IMG/VR virus record: IMGVR_UViG_3300037635_004849
Coordinates: 1 to 23,500 of that record
Strand: one strand, 5' to 3'
Length of the DNA: 23,500 nt
Source of the DNA: a virus
This document shows, in pieces, positions 23,342 through 23,500 of the stretch (within the stretch, counting starts at the first letter, position 1; each line of letters starts with the position of its first letter). The notes under the pieces were generated by a model. It did no database searches. It had not been told where the DNA came from and saw only the letters and a program-made list of their open reading frames with translations. The translations under genes and the position numbers were made by a program.

Positions 23342-23500
23342 TTACTCAGATTGAGATCCCTCAATTGAATTGGTTTGGTATCTCGGAGCCTCTGTTGCTT
23401 CTAATAAATGTTTAACTGTTAAATCTACTATCTCTTGGTGTGTATGTTCTGCTAGCTCGCAATCTTGGTTCGAAGATAAAGAAATTTCTGATGGCTCCCT
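23342..23500 (-). CDS. Unknown protein, C-terminal fragment
   Basis: A reading frame open from the window edge to a TAA at 23342-23344 gives the last 52 residues of a protein. The fragment is acidic and helical (CELAEHTHQEIVDLTVKHLL), ending with SIEGSQSE. It runs in the same direction as all other genes and stops 35 bases before the next start, so it is probably a real gene end. Too little is visible to name a family or say what it does. Confidence 0.6.
   Translation of the reverse strand, partial: REPSEISLSSNQDCELAEHTHQEIVDLTVKHLLEATEAPRYQTNSIEGSQSE

Noticed and set aside
1-23500. tRNA genes, CRISPR arrays, insertion sequences, integrase or attachment sites
   Set aside because: I saw no cloverleaf-like sequence, regularly spaced short repeats, transposase motifs or recombinase motifs. 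The repeats present are protein-coding fibre modules.

Overview
This is an AT-rich (roughly one-third GC) piece of a tailed double-stranded DNA phage (Caudoviricetes). It is almost fully coding, and every credible gene lies on the minus strand, so transcription runs from the high-coordinate end to the low-coordinate end. Junctions are tight: TAATG or ATGA overlaps, or gaps of 1 to 35 bases. Only one intergenic region is substantial. The fibre modules are of a kind common in marine phages (LamG-like lectin folds, peptidase S74 chaperone, 'TVSGTTTTVN...LADNII' modules). Translation starts lack clear Shine-Dalgarno sequences and have A/T-only leaders, as in Bacteroidetes. The neck/tail genes at the low end look like the P22 gp10/crAss-like set of Bacteroidetes podoviruses. 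My best inference is a marine flavobacterial phage, probably short-tailed. Host and tail type are not proven by this sequence.

Layout in transcription order. (1) 23500-22521: the 3' end of an unknown gene, then an Ala-rich 261-residue protein, probably an abundant structural protein, followed by an intrinsic terminator. (2) 22520-22357: the only real intergenic region, with the terminator and an 11-base direct repeat that may be a promoter or operator. (3) 22356-20457: a GTG-started fusion of a helix-turn-helix-like region to a metallophosphoesterase, then two small beta-rich proteins resembling baseplate or fibre adaptors. (4) 20428-4038: about 16 kb of adsorption genes. These are a 440-residue fibre protein, a 2425-residue giant fibre, three paralogous lectin-like (LamG) proteins, a fibre ending in an S74 autoprocessing chaperone, a protein with a von Willebrand factor A domain, and two small unknown proteins between them. 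(5) 3970-1: a coiled-coil protein, an M15-type peptidase (probable endolysin), three neck or head-tail connector-type proteins, and the start of a P22 gp10-like tail protein that runs off the window.

Together these genes would build the virion surface and neck. The fibre block looks modular: the two S74/giant-fibre proteins share an N-terminal module, the three LamG proteins share both ends and a central linker but differ in between, and the giant fibre carries repeated linkers between four apparently related globular domains plus a beta-propeller-like segment. This suggests recombination among paralogues that diversifies receptor binding. The most unusual items are the virion-type vWA protein, the HTH-phosphoesterase fusion, and the propeller and tandem domains in the giant fibre. 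I saw no tRNA, CRISPR array, insertion sequence, integrase or reverse transcriptase.
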